This document shows, piece after piece, positions 29,604 through 40,169 of a stretch of DNA of 64,000 nt. Within the stretch, counting starts at the first letter, position 1, and each line of letters starts with the position of its first letter. A model generated the notes under the pieces. That model searched no databases. It was given only the letters and a program-made list of their open reading frames with translations, and was not told the origin of the DNA. This DNA comes from an uncultured Clostridia bacterium (lineage in GTDB: Bacteria; Bacillota; Clostridia; Christensenellales; UBA3700), in NCBI GenBank assembly GCA_947038565.1, contig CAMQWP010000003.1, positions 21,183 through 85,182 of the forward strand, written 5' to 3'. The position numbers were made by a program, and so were the translations under genes.

Positions 29604-29761
29604 ATTATATCCTCCTATTAACTAAATATTTATATTTATTTATTGTCCACCGCACATGATAGACACAAAAAATGCGTATGCTATGTTGCGTTAAACATTG
29701 ACTACATTATCGTTTTATATCAAACAACAATACTTGACCGAGTACGTTCATGCTGATAATT

Positions 29762-30349
29762 TTATACGAATTTTAACACTGCAAACTTTTCAGGAATATG
29801 AAATCTCTCTTCTATAGTTGGTGAGAACGCATATAAATACATGCTATTATCAGGCTTTCTCTTTATGCGATAGCCGTTAAATCTCCACTCACCCATCATC
29901 GGTGCAGAAAACAAACTTTTTGGCAAAAATCCTAGAACTGACCAGCCGAAATCCTCGCCGTAGATATCGCTTTTCACAATATTATCTTCGACAAATAGGG
30001 TTTTAGTTGTACCCTTTAAGTCGTTGTCAATATTACTTAAGAAAACACCACCGATACCATTCCACTCTACTTCTAAATAACTGTGCATATCATCAGTAGG
30101 CTGTATAAATAATTCTACAGTCTCCTCATCATAGATAGGATCGTTATAATTAGTCATAGCACAATTGATCTTATCGTCATGCACTTCATACTTTAATAGT
30201 ATTCCATTCTCGTTATAACACATACGACACTGAGTCTTATATAGCGCTTCACTTACGCCGTCATTAGATATCAAACTGAACGCTTTTATACTGTTCCAAT
30301 CAACATCTACAGGCAGAATCGCTGTTGTTTTAACTATTTCGTATGTCAT
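29762..30349 (-). CDS. carbohydrate-binding family 9-like protein
   Basis: KYEVHDDK...NDPIYDEETVELFIQP..YLEVEWNGIG motif typical of CBM9-like. Confidence 0.75.
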   Translation of the reverse strand: MTYEIVKTTAILPVDVDWNSIKAFSLISNDGVSEALYKTQCRMCYNENGILLKYEVHDDKINCAMTNYNDPIYDEETVELFIQPTDDMHSYLEVEWNGIGGVFLSNIDNDLKGTTKTLFVEDNIVKSDIYGEDFGWSVLGFLPKSLFSAPMMGEWRFNGYRIKRKPDNSMYLYAFSPTIEERFHIPEKFAVLKFV

Positions 30350-31443
30350 AATTTACAATATCTCCTTGCAATGCTGTCCATCTCGTCTTTAACCTTCTCC
30401 ATATCGGAAACTAGCTTAAATTGAGTCCTACATCTATCTAAGTTATGAGTAGGATAATGTATTTTAAAGTAGTTATCACCGTCTAGGTAGTCAGTTAAGA
30501 ATCTCATGCCACACTCGAAAGTCATAAGCATAGATCCAAATGATAGCATATCTCTCTCTATAGCAGTGATGTTATCGCCGATACCCTCAAGGAATCCTCT
30601 AGTAAAGAACTCATAAAGATTGATATCGAATGATACTTTTGATAAGTCTGGCTCATCCTCAAGACCAGTATTGCAACCAGACCTGATAGCGTCGCCAAAG
30701 TCATAAAGAAGACTACCTGGCATGATAGTGTCTAAGTCAATTACGCAAACTGGCTCACCAGTCTTGTCGTCCATAAGAACGTTATTAAGTTTTGTATCGT
30801 TATGAGTAACTCTAAGCGGAAGCTCTTTATCAGCAAGCATAGTAACTACTTTATCGCACATGCTTGAGCGACGTAGCACGAAGTCTATCTCAGCCTGCAC
30901 GCTATCAGCTCTCTTAACTTTATCCGCATCACTAGCATTAATAAAGTTTTGAAATCTTGATGCAGTGTTATGGAAGTTATAAATAGCCTCATAAAGACTG
31001 CTAGCTGGATAAGAATTAAGCATGCTAACAAAGCCACCGAAAGCACGACCAGCACCTTCGAATACTTTTGGGTCTTCTACTATCTGAAGAGCAACAGTTT
31101 CCTCGATGAAAACATATATTCTATAGCAATCGCCATTATCATCAGTAAAGAAAGTCTTACCGTCTATAGTAGGCACGACAGTCATTACTTCACGAGCACT
31201 ATTACCGCCCTCACTATCTACGACCTTAGCCATAAAACTAGTGACATTACTTATGTTATCCATAAGTTCGCCCACGCGAGGGAAAACATTAGTATTAATT
31301 TTCTGCAAAATAAATCTGCGATTAACGCCGTCGATATTTACTACAGCGACATAAGTAGTATTAATATGACCATTGCCATAAGGCTCTACGCTCAATACTT
31401 CTCCACCGACTTTAAACTTATTAACTATACCACAGTGACTCAT
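30346..31443 (-). CDS. aminoglycoside phosphotransferase-fold sugar kinase, N-acetylhexosamine 1-kinase (NahK)-like
   Basis: GNGHINTTYVV, FILQKINTNVFP, VTHNDTKLNNVL, CVIDLDTIMPG. Confidence 0.82.
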   Translation of the reverse strand: MSHCGIVNKFKVGGEVLSVEPYGNGHINTTYVAVVNIDGVNRRFILQKINTNVFPRVGELMDNISNVTSFMAKVVDSEGGNSAREVMTVVPTIDGKTFFTDDNGDCYRIYVFIEETVALQIVEDPKVFEGAGRAFGGFVSMLNSYPASSLYEAIYNFHNTASRFQNFINASDADKVKRADSVQAEIDFVLRRSSMCDKVVTMLADKELPLRVTHNDTKLNNVLMDDKTGEPVCVIDLDTIMPGSLLYDFGDAIRSGCNTGLEDEPDLSKVSFDINLYEFFTRGFLEGIGDNITAIERDMLSFGSMLMTFECGMRFLTDYLDGDNYFKIHYPTHNLDRCRTQFKLVSDMEKVKDEMDSIARRYCKL

Positions 31444-31621
31444 AAATCCTCCAAAACATCTAGTTATTCCTAGATAAAAATCTCATTAGTTTATACACAC
31501 TTATAATATACTACATTTTCATCAAAATGTAAACATTATAATGTAAAATAATATTAAATATTACTAAATTAATTGACGATAAGCGTAAAAGGCCTATTGT
31601 AATCAAGCACATAAAACATAT

Positions 31622-31650
31622 AAAAATCACGCCTTTTCAGACGTGATTTA
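31622..31650 (-). terminator. intrinsic terminator of the GH35 gene
   Basis: AAATCACG/CGTGATTT inverted repeat with A-rich plus-strand left flank. Confidence 0.65.
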
Positions 31651-31743
31651 ATATATTATAATTTCACTAGCTATTTAGCAATTCAATAATGATTATTTTC
31701 TATAATATTTCGTCATTAAACTTACAAAATCAGCTATTATCTA

Positions 31744-33513
31744 TTAAAGAATATGCGTATCAGTGATATTTATACTCTTCTTCTTTGCATCTTCAAGCTC
31801 AAGTACGACTATTTCATTTACGTCCTTTAGCCATACGCCTGGAAGGTATAAAGTTTTCTGAGGCCCAACATTCCAGTATCTACCTAGGTTGTGACCATTA
31901 ACGAACACATATCCTTTAGTAAATCCTGTCATATTAACAAAGCAATCCGCACGGCTATCAGTCTTAAAGCTACCCTTCAAGAATAGTGGGTACTTTTCAT
32001 TTTTGCCGATGTAATTCACCTTATCAATATTGTCAAGAGGGAAACTTGTAACTTCAAAATCCATGATATACATGTTATTAAGTCTAAGTCCAGTGATACC
32101 TTTACCGTCTTTGCCGACAAGTGGGCCATAATTCACCCTACCAAAAGCATCAACAAGTACGCCTATTTCCATACCGTCTTTAAATCTAGGAACGATACAA
32201 CAAGTCTTCACCTTTCTACGTCTTAAGATCTTATGTTGCTTAGCAACAAGTGGAGTCTCGAACTTAGCCTTTAGATGTCCATTGATATAGATATATGCTC
32301 TATCTCTCAACTCTTCAAGTCTTAAAATACACATTTCACGATTTCCTGGCACTCTAGTTTTGTAATAAATAAGACCATTTGCCTGATCAAATTGTTCCAT
32401 TGTTTCAGGCTGAGCAGAGTGATTAGTAGTACCGATAGCATCGAAGTTATCCCACAAGCTAGCTGTCTGAGACAGTGTAACTGCACCGATATTTTGCAAA
32501 GCAGGAGGAGCTGGCAACTCGGCAAGCTCTATACCCTGAACACCACAAAGATACTCACGAATAGCATGATACTGAGGAGTATAATTACCATACTCGCCGA
32601 TAGGCGCGCAGTAATCATAGCTCGTAACAGTAGGCTGAATGTAGCTTGTGTGATTAGAACCCGCACCGAAGCCAAAGTTTGTACCGCCATGGAACATGTA
32701 GATATTAAAGCTCGCTTCATTATCTATAAAGCTCTTGATCTCGCGAAGAATAGCGTTACTTGTTCTAGTGTGATGTTTCTCACCGTAGTGATCAAACCAA
32801 CCGCACCAAAACTCCATACACATCTTAGGGATCTGGTCATTGAACTTACGAAGTGCCTTCATAGCCCCTGGCACATTTGAGCCAAAGTTTACCGTCGGCA
32901 TAACGCCCTCTACAGTACCACTGTAAAGCATAGAGTCGCAAGTACCGTCTGATGTGAACTGGAACACGTCCACTCCGCAATCATTCATGATCTCACGGAT
33001 AGCGTTAAGGTATTTTTTATCATTACCATAGCTACCATACTCATTCTCTACTTGCATAGCGATGATATTACCGCCATTTGTAGAAAGATGCGGTTTAATC
33101 TGTTTCATAAGTGCATTATAATAGCTACGAACGTGACCCAAGAAAGTTTCATTAAAACATCTAAGACGTAGATTTTTATCCTTCATAAGCCATGATGGCA
33201 AGCCACCAAAATCCCACTCCGCACAAATGTATGGACCCGGACGCACTATCGCATATAGACCTACTTCTTTCGCAGTCTGTACGAACTTCGCCACATCAGC
33301 CATGCCTTCGAAATTGAATTTGCCTTTTACTGTCTCATGCATATTCCAAGCACAGTAAGTTTCTACCGTGTTAAAGCCAGCAAGTTTCAGCTTAAGCAGT
33401 CTATCGTACCAATATTCTGATGGAATTCTGAAGTAGTGCATAGCACCCGAGTAAAGTTTTACAACTTTACCGTCTATCTCAAATTCCTTGTTATTTATAT
33501 CTAATTTACTCAT
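31744..33513 (-). CDS. glycoside hydrolase family 35 beta-galactosidase
   Basis: SGAMHYFRIPSEYWYDRLLKLKLAGFNTVETYCAWN, IVRPGPYICAEWDFGGLPSWL, MQVENEYGSYG, MFHGGTNFGF. Confidence 0.96.
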   Translation of the reverse strand: MSKLDINNKEFEIDGKVVKLYSGAMHYFRIPSEYWYDRLLKLKLAGFNTVETYCAWNMHETVKGKFNFEGMADVAKFVQTAKEVGLYAIVRPGPYICAEWDFGGLPSWLMKDKNLRLRCFNETFLGHVRSYYNALMKQIKPHLSTNGGNIIAMQVENEYGSYGNDKKYLNAIREIMNDCGVDVFQFTSDGTCDSMLYSGTVEGVMPTVNFGSNVPGAMKALRKFNDQIPKMCMEFWCGWFDHYGEKHHTRTSNAILREIKSFIDNEASFNIYMFHGGTNFGFGAGSNHTSYIQPTVTSYDYCAPIGEYGNYTPQYHAIREYLCGVQGIELAELPAPPALQNIGAVTLSQTASLWDNFDAIGTTNHSAQPETMEQFDQANGLIYYKTRVPGNREMCILRLEELRDRAYIYINGHLKAKFETPLVAKQHKILRRRKVKTCCIVPRFKDGMEIGVLVDAFGRVNYGPLVGKDGKGITGLRLNNMYIMDFEVTSFPLDNIDKVNYIGKNEKYPLFLKGSFKTDSRADCFVNMTGFTKGYVFVNGHNLGRYWNVGPQKTLYLPGVWLKDVNEIVVLELEDAKKKSINITDTHIL

Positions 33514-33624
33514 AAATACTCCTTTATTCGCTCGCCGAAAATGACGATATTTGACTAGTTACGCGTACTATTACTGAAATGTTACGCAGTATTATTATAT
33601 CACAAGACCACAGCATTGTCAATA

Positions 33625-33664
33625 GAAAAAAAATAGGCAAGCACTAAGTCTTACCTATTTTTAT
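33625..33664 (-). terminator. intrinsic terminator of the metallophosphoesterase gene
   Basis: AAATAGGCAAG/CTTACCTATTT inverted repeat, T-tract on the minus strand. Confidence 0.7.
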
Positions 33665-33731
33665 GTAATTTTTATGCAATTATACCAAATATTCTATAAC
33701 TATATAATGCACACGATTAAATTTATGTTAA

Positions 33732-35006
33732 TTATAAAACTTCATCCCAATAATCACCCGCTAGCTCTGACACCATATGAGTAATAGTTAGGTTATTGCT
33801 GTCCGCTCCGATCATAAGACTTGTTCCGCCGAATTCAACAGCACCATTCCATGGACGAGGAGAAGGTCCTACCTTAAGTCCGTAACCATATATAACCCCC
33901 TCATACTCGATAACCGCATCGCTTTCGTGGTCATGACCAAAGAACATGCCTTTAAGACCTAGTTCTTTTGCAACATCTACAAAACCAGTATTGATAAGTG
34001 CAGTACCTGGGCGATAGCCATAGCCTGACACTTTAGTACCAGTAGCGTCATTATCATAAGTAGCCATATTCTTCATAATATCGCCATCAATAACCGCAAA
34101 TTTTCCTAGATTGTCACGAGGAAGATCGTCTTGCACACCGCCTTCTTTATCCGCCTTTTTATCCGCACCAAAATATCCTACTCTATCAAAAGCCTCGCCA
34201 GCCTCAACTGGAGCGAAGTGACAAAATGTTAGTTGAGGTACTTTCTTTCCTGCAATAGCGTTGATATGTTCAGCATTCCACTTATACCAAGCAATTTGAG
34301 AATAAGTGATAGGGCTTTCTCGATTTGTTCTATCGTTATTAGCTTTCTTGATTTCATCGGAATAAGAAGTATAATTACTATTATCTAGCATATAAAGTGA
34401 CTGTACGATTACGTTATTTTCCACTACATTGATGACAAAATTTCCTGAATTCTCACCGTAGTTATCACCTAAGTTAGTAGGTCCTTTTTTAAATAAGCAG
34501 TGTCCGCCATTAGCTACACTTACTTTATTAAATTGGTCTCCAAGCCAGTTTTTTGTTACTCTCATCTCTGAGTCGTGATTACCATAAACTGGTGCCCACA
34601 AGAAGTTATGCTCGGTAGCTTTCTTCTCCATAAACTCGATAAGGTCTTTCATTAGCGAAGGGATTCCAGCTCCTGAAACATTATCGCCAGTAAGCACTAC
34701 AAGGTCAGGCTTAGCGGTATCTATTATCTTATTTGCTACCTCAAAAGCCTTTTTGTTATCCGCACCGTTACTCCATAACTGGATATCAGTAAGCTGAAGT
34801 ATCTCAAACTCCTCGCCTACAGTCTTTTCCACTTCGAAAGTGTCAGTATTCTTATTAAATTCTTGATTAGCTGACCATTGATAGCTATAATCTTCGCCTT
34901 TAAGCGTAGAAAGCATAATGCCTGCGGTCACACTTCCCGCTATTACTAATAGTGAAAACACACTCAACACTACTATTAATATGATCTTCTTTTTTGTCAA
35001 TACCAT
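33732..35006 (-). CDS. calcineurin-like metallophosphoesterase, membrane-anchored/secreted
   Basis: LQLTDIQLW, VLTGDNVSG, VYGNHDSE, GHDHESD; ATG at 35006 after AAGGAGAGATATT. Confidence 0.9.
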   Translation of the reverse strand: MVLTKKKIILIVVLSVFSLLVIAGSVTAGIMLSTLKGEDYSYQWSANQEFNKNTDTFEVEKTVGEEFEILQLTDIQLWSNGADNKKAFEVANKIIDTAKPDLVVLTGDNVSGAGIPSLMKDLIEFMEKKATEHNFLWAPVYGNHDSEMRVTKNWLGDQFNKVSVANGGHCLFKKGPTNLGDNYGENSGNFVINVVENNVIVQSLYMLDNSNYTSYSDEIKKANNDRTNRESPITYSQIAWYKWNAEHINAIAGKKVPQLTFCHFAPVEAGEAFDRVGYFGADKKADKEGGVQDDLPRDNLGKFAVIDGDIMKNMATYDNDATGTKVSGYGYRPGTALINTGFVDVAKELGLKGMFFGHDHESDAVIEYEGVIYGYGLKVGPSPRPWNGAVEFGGTSLMIGADSNNLTITHMVSELAGDYWDEVL

Positions 35007-35096
35007 AATATCTCTCCTTAATTTTCCCACTTTTATATTGCTTGCATTCCTCATCATAACCGAAAAAAGAATGTAGTAATTTCTTAAATATTAAAA

Positions 35097-36149
35097 CTAG
35101 TCTTGCTTACTTGGCAAACACTCTATAAGAGTACCAGTGCCACTTACTGTGAACTTACCTTCAGCTACGAATGGTATGAAGAAATACTCGCCCTTTTGGA
35201 CTTTTTTCTCATATCCATCACCAGTGATGCTGATATCGCCGTCAAGTAAAATGTATACACTCGGAGCAAAATCAATCACAAATGAACCGCCACGAAGTAT
35301 ATGTCTGCTTTCTGCAAAGCAAGTAGTATCATTATAAGTGATAAGCTCTTCTTTAGTATAGACCGTAGTATCGATAACAGTCTTAGGAGCGATCCTAGCA
35401 CTCTTTAGCGCTACTTCACCGACCATAGAATAATCAAAACAGTCAAGTGCAGTACTCTTATCAAGTCCGATATATTTTTCATTATCAGATATTTTGTAGT
35501 CACCGCACCAGTTTTCAGGCTGGATAGTAAAGTCAGTAGGCTCTTGCACTTCTATAATAGTACAACCCGCACCGATAGCATGGATAAGTCCGCCATTTAT
35601 AAGGTACATGTCACCGACTTTAGCGTCGATACCACTTAGAATAGTCTCCATGATATCCTTTTCTTCAAGACTTCTCTCTTCTAATTCGCTAAATTTTTCT
35701 TTGCCTACATACTCATTAAAACCAAAATAAATCTTAGCACCTGGACGAGTATCTACTACAAGCCACGCCTCAGTCTTACCGTATTCGCTATCGAAATTCG
35801 CCTTAGAAAAAGGTTTAGTAGGGTGAACCTGTACTGGTAGACGGATAGCACTATCTAGATATTTTACAAGGCAATCATATTTTCTATTGCCAAGCACTAG
35901 CTCTTTCTCATTCTCTAGTAAGTCATCGAAGTATATGTCCGTGCCTTTTATCACGCTTACGCCGTCACGCTCTCCGAAGTATTTTGGGTTGATAGCCTTT
36001 ACTTTACTTGCTACCCACTCTTCAGGGAACATAGTGTCCTCTGCTGGATCACCGCATAGTTTTGAGTATTGTTTGCCACCAAGATATATTCTAAAAACTC
36101 TATTTCTCTCAAAGAAAATAGGTTCACTTGCTATTTTTTTAATATCCAT
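35097..36149 (-). CDS. manA: class I mannose-6-phosphate isomerase
   Basis: LPVQVHPTKPFSKANF, GKTEAWLVVDTRPGAKIYFGF, LINGGLIHAIGAGCTIIEVQE. Confidence 0.88.
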   Translation of the reverse strand: MDIKKIASEPIFFERNRVFRIYLGGKQYSKLCGDPAEDTMFPEEWVASKVKAINPKYFGERDGVSVIKGTDIYFDDLLENEKELVLGNRKYDCLVKYLDSAIRLPVQVHPTKPFSKANFDSEYGKTEAWLVVDTRPGAKIYFGFNEYVGKEKFSELEERSLEEKDIMETILSGIDAKVGDMYLINGGLIHAIGAGCTIIEVQEPTDFTIQPENWCGDYKISDNEKYIGLDKSTALDCFDYSMVGEVALKSARIAPKTVIDTTVYTKEELITYNDTTCFAESRHILRGGSFVIDFAPSVYILLDGDISITGDGYEKKVQKGEYFFIPFVAEGKFTVSGTGTLIECLPSKQD

Positions 36150-36280
36150 TATAGACTCCTTTTTTATATTGGAATAGTGCAGTTCATTGCGAGTTTTAAC
36201 TAATGTCCGACTATGATAGCTCATGTTAAATACCGCTATCGAAAACTAGTTTATGATTGTTTTTACATTTGATATTTTGA

Positions 36281-37228
36281 TTACATTACTTTCATAAGTT
36301 CTGCTATCTCTTCCTGAGTAGGCATTGCCTCCATAGCACCACGCTTGCCGATGACGATACCACAGCCGTAGCTAGCAAAGTCAACAGTCGGACGCATGCT
36401 TTCTATATCAAGGGTTGCAGTACCAGCACTCAAGCTATACAAAATAGATCCGATAAAGCAATCGCCCGCACCAGTAGTATCTACTACTTTCACATCTACA
36501 GCATCTCTATCAAAGCTATTTCCGTCGCGGTCATACACGGTCACGCCGTATTTTCCTTTAGTTACAAGAAGTATCTTGCAATTTGACGCGATATCAAGCA
36601 GTTTTTTTGTCGCACTAACTTCGCACTCGTCTTTTGTAAGGAGAAGCAACTCGTCATCAGTTACTTTGATAATGTCGGCATAGCCAACGAAATCAAGAAT
36701 AGTATCGACGCAATTATCTATGTTGTCCCAGAGATTTTGTCTTACATTCACGTCAAAAGATATCATACCGCCCGCAAGTTTTGTCTGCTCTATAGCGAAC
36801 TTATGCGCGTACTTAGACGGAGACTCTACAATTCCTACTGAGCAAAAGTGAAGTATATCACCGCTCTCGAACATTTTAGGGTCTATCTCGTCCTTATTAA
36901 ACATAAGGTCACAGCTCTCATTGCGATAAAAGCAAAATTCTCTATCGCCATTCTCGTCAAGTGTTACGAATGCAAGTGCAGTAGGATACTTCTCGTCGAT
37001 AATAACGTACTTTGTATTCACGCCCCATTTATTCATGGTTTTCAAAAGAAATCTTGAGAAAACATCATTGCTCAACTTGCCTAAATAACAACCATTTCCG
37101 CCTAGCTTAGATACGCACGCACATACATTACTAGGAGCACCGCCTGCCTTTGCAGTATAGCTAAGCTCTGTGTCGGCATTTGGCATAAAATCTATAAGGC
37201 TCTCGCCTATACATACTACTTTATTCAT
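36281..37228 (-). CDS. PfkB-family carbohydrate kinase (fructokinase-like)
   Basis: VVCIGESLIDFMP, AKAGGAPSNVCACVSKLGG, DTTGAGDCFIGSILY. Confidence 0.93.
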   Translation of the reverse strand: MNKVVCIGESLIDFMPNADTELSYTAKAGGAPSNVCACVSKLGGNGCYLGKLSNDVFSRFLLKTMNKWGVNTKYVIIDEKYPTALAFVTLDENGDREFCFYRNESCDLMFNKDEIDPKMFESGDILHFCSVGIVESPSKYAHKFAIEQTKLAGGMISFDVNVRQNLWDNIDNCVDTILDFVGYADIIKVTDDELLLLTKDECEVSATKKLLDIASNCKILLVTKGKYGVTVYDRDGNSFDRDAVDVKVVDTTGAGDCFIGSILYSLSAGTATLDIESMRPTVDFASYGCGIVIGKRGAMEAMPTQEEIAELMKVM

Positions 37229-37272
37229 TGTATTCCTCACTAAAAACTTGATTATAATATCAAACTATCGAT

Positions 37273-39846
37273 TTATTTATCTTTATTTACTTTGATTTTT
37301 CCAGGAATTTTGTTGTAATAAATCCAGTTAAAGAAGTTAATAGGAGTCATGAACACTTTAACTCTTAGCATAAAGTCACTGAACTTACTACCCTTAGGCT
37401 GAATATCAACCACTGAAGTCACTGTTACATTTGAAAGAAGTTCGTCTACAGTGTACTCTTTGTCCATAGTCTGTCTTATCTCTACGCTACCATTTGCTAG
37501 TATATCGAAATAATTATCAGATAATGGATTGTAGTTAGTCTTAGTATAGACCTGAACTAGCCTTGCGAATTTGTCCGATGTGATAGTATACACTGCCTCA
37601 TCGCCGTCTATCGCACACTCAGTGCCGATATTGCACTTAAGTAGATTTATATTTTTCTCTTTATCAAATAGTAATTTCTTGTTTGATACAAGAACGCCGT
37701 CTACATACATGTCCGCTACAAGCACACAGCTCTTTATATTAGAAACTCTTTGCTTTAATTCTTTTGTAGCAATACTAGTTACTTTCTGAGACGAGTTTTG
37801 CTCTAGCTTGCACTCTACTTCTTTAGTCCAAGCCACTTTTCCGTCGAAAGTAATCAGTTGTAGACATACTTTAGTGTCGTACTTAACTAGCTTGTCATTG
37901 ATAGCGTACACATCAATTTTCTTTTTCGTATCTTCAAATGAAACCATAACTGGTGCAAAGAAGTGTTTAGAAGTGTACTGAAGTGCCTTAAAATTACCGT
38001 AATAATCAATACTTGCCCAAGAACAAACTGGCCAACAATCATTGTACTGCCAGAATAATGAGCCATTGCATTGACCTTTATATCTTCTCCAATGCTCAGT
38101 CGCGTCACGGATACACTCTTGCTGACAGATCTGAGATAAATAGATATAATCCTCAAACTTTTCAGGCAAGGCAAATCTTAATGCGATATAATACGCCATC
38201 TTCATGTTACCACTATTACATTTTTGGTGACTAGAGAAAACTGGTGACGTAAGTGAATAATCTTTTTCTTCAGCGAAAGTTTTGACTGTCTTAAGATCAG
38301 GAAGCGACTCGAAGCCAAACTCTGAGCAAAACCTTGTCATGCGTTTGCGGTAATAAGTCATTGGCTGTAGACCATGCCATACTGCCCATAAGTGAGTATC
38401 GCCGACATTATCATTACCGAAACCCTTATTGTGAGCAGTACCTATAGGAGTGCCCGCGATATAAGGAGTCACATCGTCATATGGAGCAAGGATTTCAGGA
38501 AGCATTTCCCAGAAGAATTTCTCTGTCCATTTCACGTAGTTAGTTCTAAGTTTCCAAGCAATAGCCATAAGCTCAATCTCGTTATTACCACACCATAAGC
38601 ATAGACTTGCATGGTCACGGATACGCTTTACTACGCCTGCAACTTCTCTTTTAACATTTGCAGTAAACTCTTCCATAAAGAATGGATAAGGCTGACATGC
38701 AAAAGCAAAGTCTTGCCATACAAGCACTCCGTACTCGTCGCAAAGGTCATAGAAATCATCACTTTCATAATATCCACCGCCCCATACTCTAATCATATTA
38801 AAGTTGCATTCGGCAGCTGACTTGATGTAGAATTCTAGTTTTTTGCGATCGAAAGCATTTATAAAGCTATCAGCAGGGATCCAGTTAGCACCCTTTGCAA
38901 AAATCGGCGCACCGTTTACGACAAACTGGAAGTTCTGACCGAATTCGTCAACACTGCGATTTAGCGAAATAGTCCTAAGACCTATTTTTTTGCTTACAGT
39001 ATCTAACACTACTCCGTCTTGTTCGATCGTAACAGTGATAGTATATAAAGGCTGTTTATCTAAGCCATTAAGTTCTCTAAGACTCCATATTTGCGGATCA
39101 GTAATATTGCTTGTCACGCTACATTTCTGAGTAGCAACGCCAGATACGACATTACTATCTCCTAGAGGAGAAATGATAGAAACATTACAATTTACGTCTT
39201 TACTACTAAAGTTATCTATAGCAACATCTACGCTAAGACTAACATCACCATTATTATGGTACTGCTTTATCTTAAAATCACTTATAATAGAAGCATTTAC
39301 GCACTGAATGAAAACGTCACCACTTATACCGCTCGGTGTCAAAACTGGACCCCAATCCCAACCAAAGTGGCACTGTGGTTTTCTGATATGCGGTATACCA
39401 TTTAGACCGTTATTATTTGCAGGACACTTCTCTTTCGCTTGCTCCGCTAGCACGAATGCAACAGGGGAAGGGAATAAAATCTCGATAGTGTTATCACCGA
39501 TTTTCACAAATTCCTTGATATCAAAAGAATGCTCAATGTGGCAGTTATCAGTAGACGCCACTACATTACCATTAATAGTGATAGTAGCAAGCGTATCAAG
39601 CATCTTGAATACTAGTAATAATTTATCAAAAGCATACTGCTCGTTAGTAATAGTAAAATTACGCTTATAAGACCAGTCTTTCTCACCTATCCAATAGCAA
39701 TCTTTCTCATTAGTTCCGTAAAAAGGGTCAGAGATGATTTTATTTTCTATTAGATCTAGGAAGTTACAACCAGGGACTTTAGCATCTAACCATTTGCTAT
39801 CATCGGCTTGTTTAAACAGCCATTTTCCGTTTAATTCTAGTTTCAT
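37273..39846 (-). CDS. glycoside hydrolase family 2 beta-mannosidase
   Basis: GKWLFKQ.. VPGCNFLDL, RVWGGGYYESDDFYDLCDEYGVLVWQDFAFAC, CLWCGNNEIELM, FCSEFGFES. Confidence 0.95.
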   Translation of the reverse strand: MKLELNGKWLFKQADDSKWLDAKVPGCNFLDLIENKIISDPFYGTNEKDCYWIGEKDWSYKRNFTITNEQYAFDKLLLVFKMLDTLATITINGNVVASTDNCHIEHSFDIKEFVKIGDNTIEILFPSPVAFVLAEQAKEKCPANNNGLNGIPHIRKPQCHFGWDWGPVLTPSGISGDVFIQCVNASIISDFKIKQYHNNGDVSLSVDVAIDNFSSKDVNCNVSIISPLGDSNVVSGVATQKCSVTSNITDPQIWSLRELNGLDKQPLYTITVTIEQDGVVLDTVSKKIGLRTISLNRSVDEFGQNFQFVVNGAPIFAKGANWIPADSFINAFDRKKLEFYIKSAAECNFNMIRVWGGGYYESDDFYDLCDEYGVLVWQDFAFACQPYPFFMEEFTANVKREVAGVVKRIRDHASLCLWCGNNEIELMAIAWKLRTNYVKWTEKFFWEMLPEILAPYDDVTPYIAGTPIGTAHNKGFGNDNVGDTHLWAVWHGLQPMTYYRKRMTRFCSEFGFESLPDLKTVKTFAEEKDYSLTSPVFSSHQKCNSGNMKMAYYIALRFALPEKFEDYIYLSQICQQECIRDATEHWRRYKGQCNGSLFWQYNDCWPVCSWASIDYYGNFKALQYTSKHFFAPVMVSFEDTKKKIDVYAINDKLVKYDTKVCLQLITFDGKVAWTKEVECKLEQNSSQKVTSIATKELKQRVSNIKSCVLVADMYVDGVLVSNKKLLFDKEKNINLLKCNIGTECAIDGDEAVYTITSDKFARLVQVYTKTNYNPLSDNYFDILANGSVEIRQTMDKEYTVDELLSNVTVTSVVDIQPKGSKFSDFMLRVKVFMTPINFFNWIYYNKIPGKIKVNKDK

Positions 39847-40057
39847 ATTTCCCTCATTTAATGTTATTTTTTAATTACTTTAATTATAACACAAATATTT
39901 AAATACTGCAATATCTAACAAGAATAAAGTTAAATAACGCTGATAATACATATAAACATATAGCAATATATGCATTTTTATAGACACAATGTAATATCTA
40001 AAAGACAATAAATACAATCCTCTTGAGCAGAATTTAAATGGCTATAATTTCATAGCA

Positions 40058-40086
40058 AAACGTCGTGCAAAACTTTGCACGACGCT
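40058..40086 (-). terminator. strong hairpin downstream of the PAP2 gene (terminator-like)
   Basis: Perfect CGTCGTGCAAA-AC-TTTGCACGACG. Confidence 0.55.
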
Positions 40087-40169
40087 ATTAAACTTGCTCT
40101 ATAAAACTATTAGATTATTACTCTTAACAAGCCGAATAACATGCTCGTAATTGTGTAGTAATAATATTA

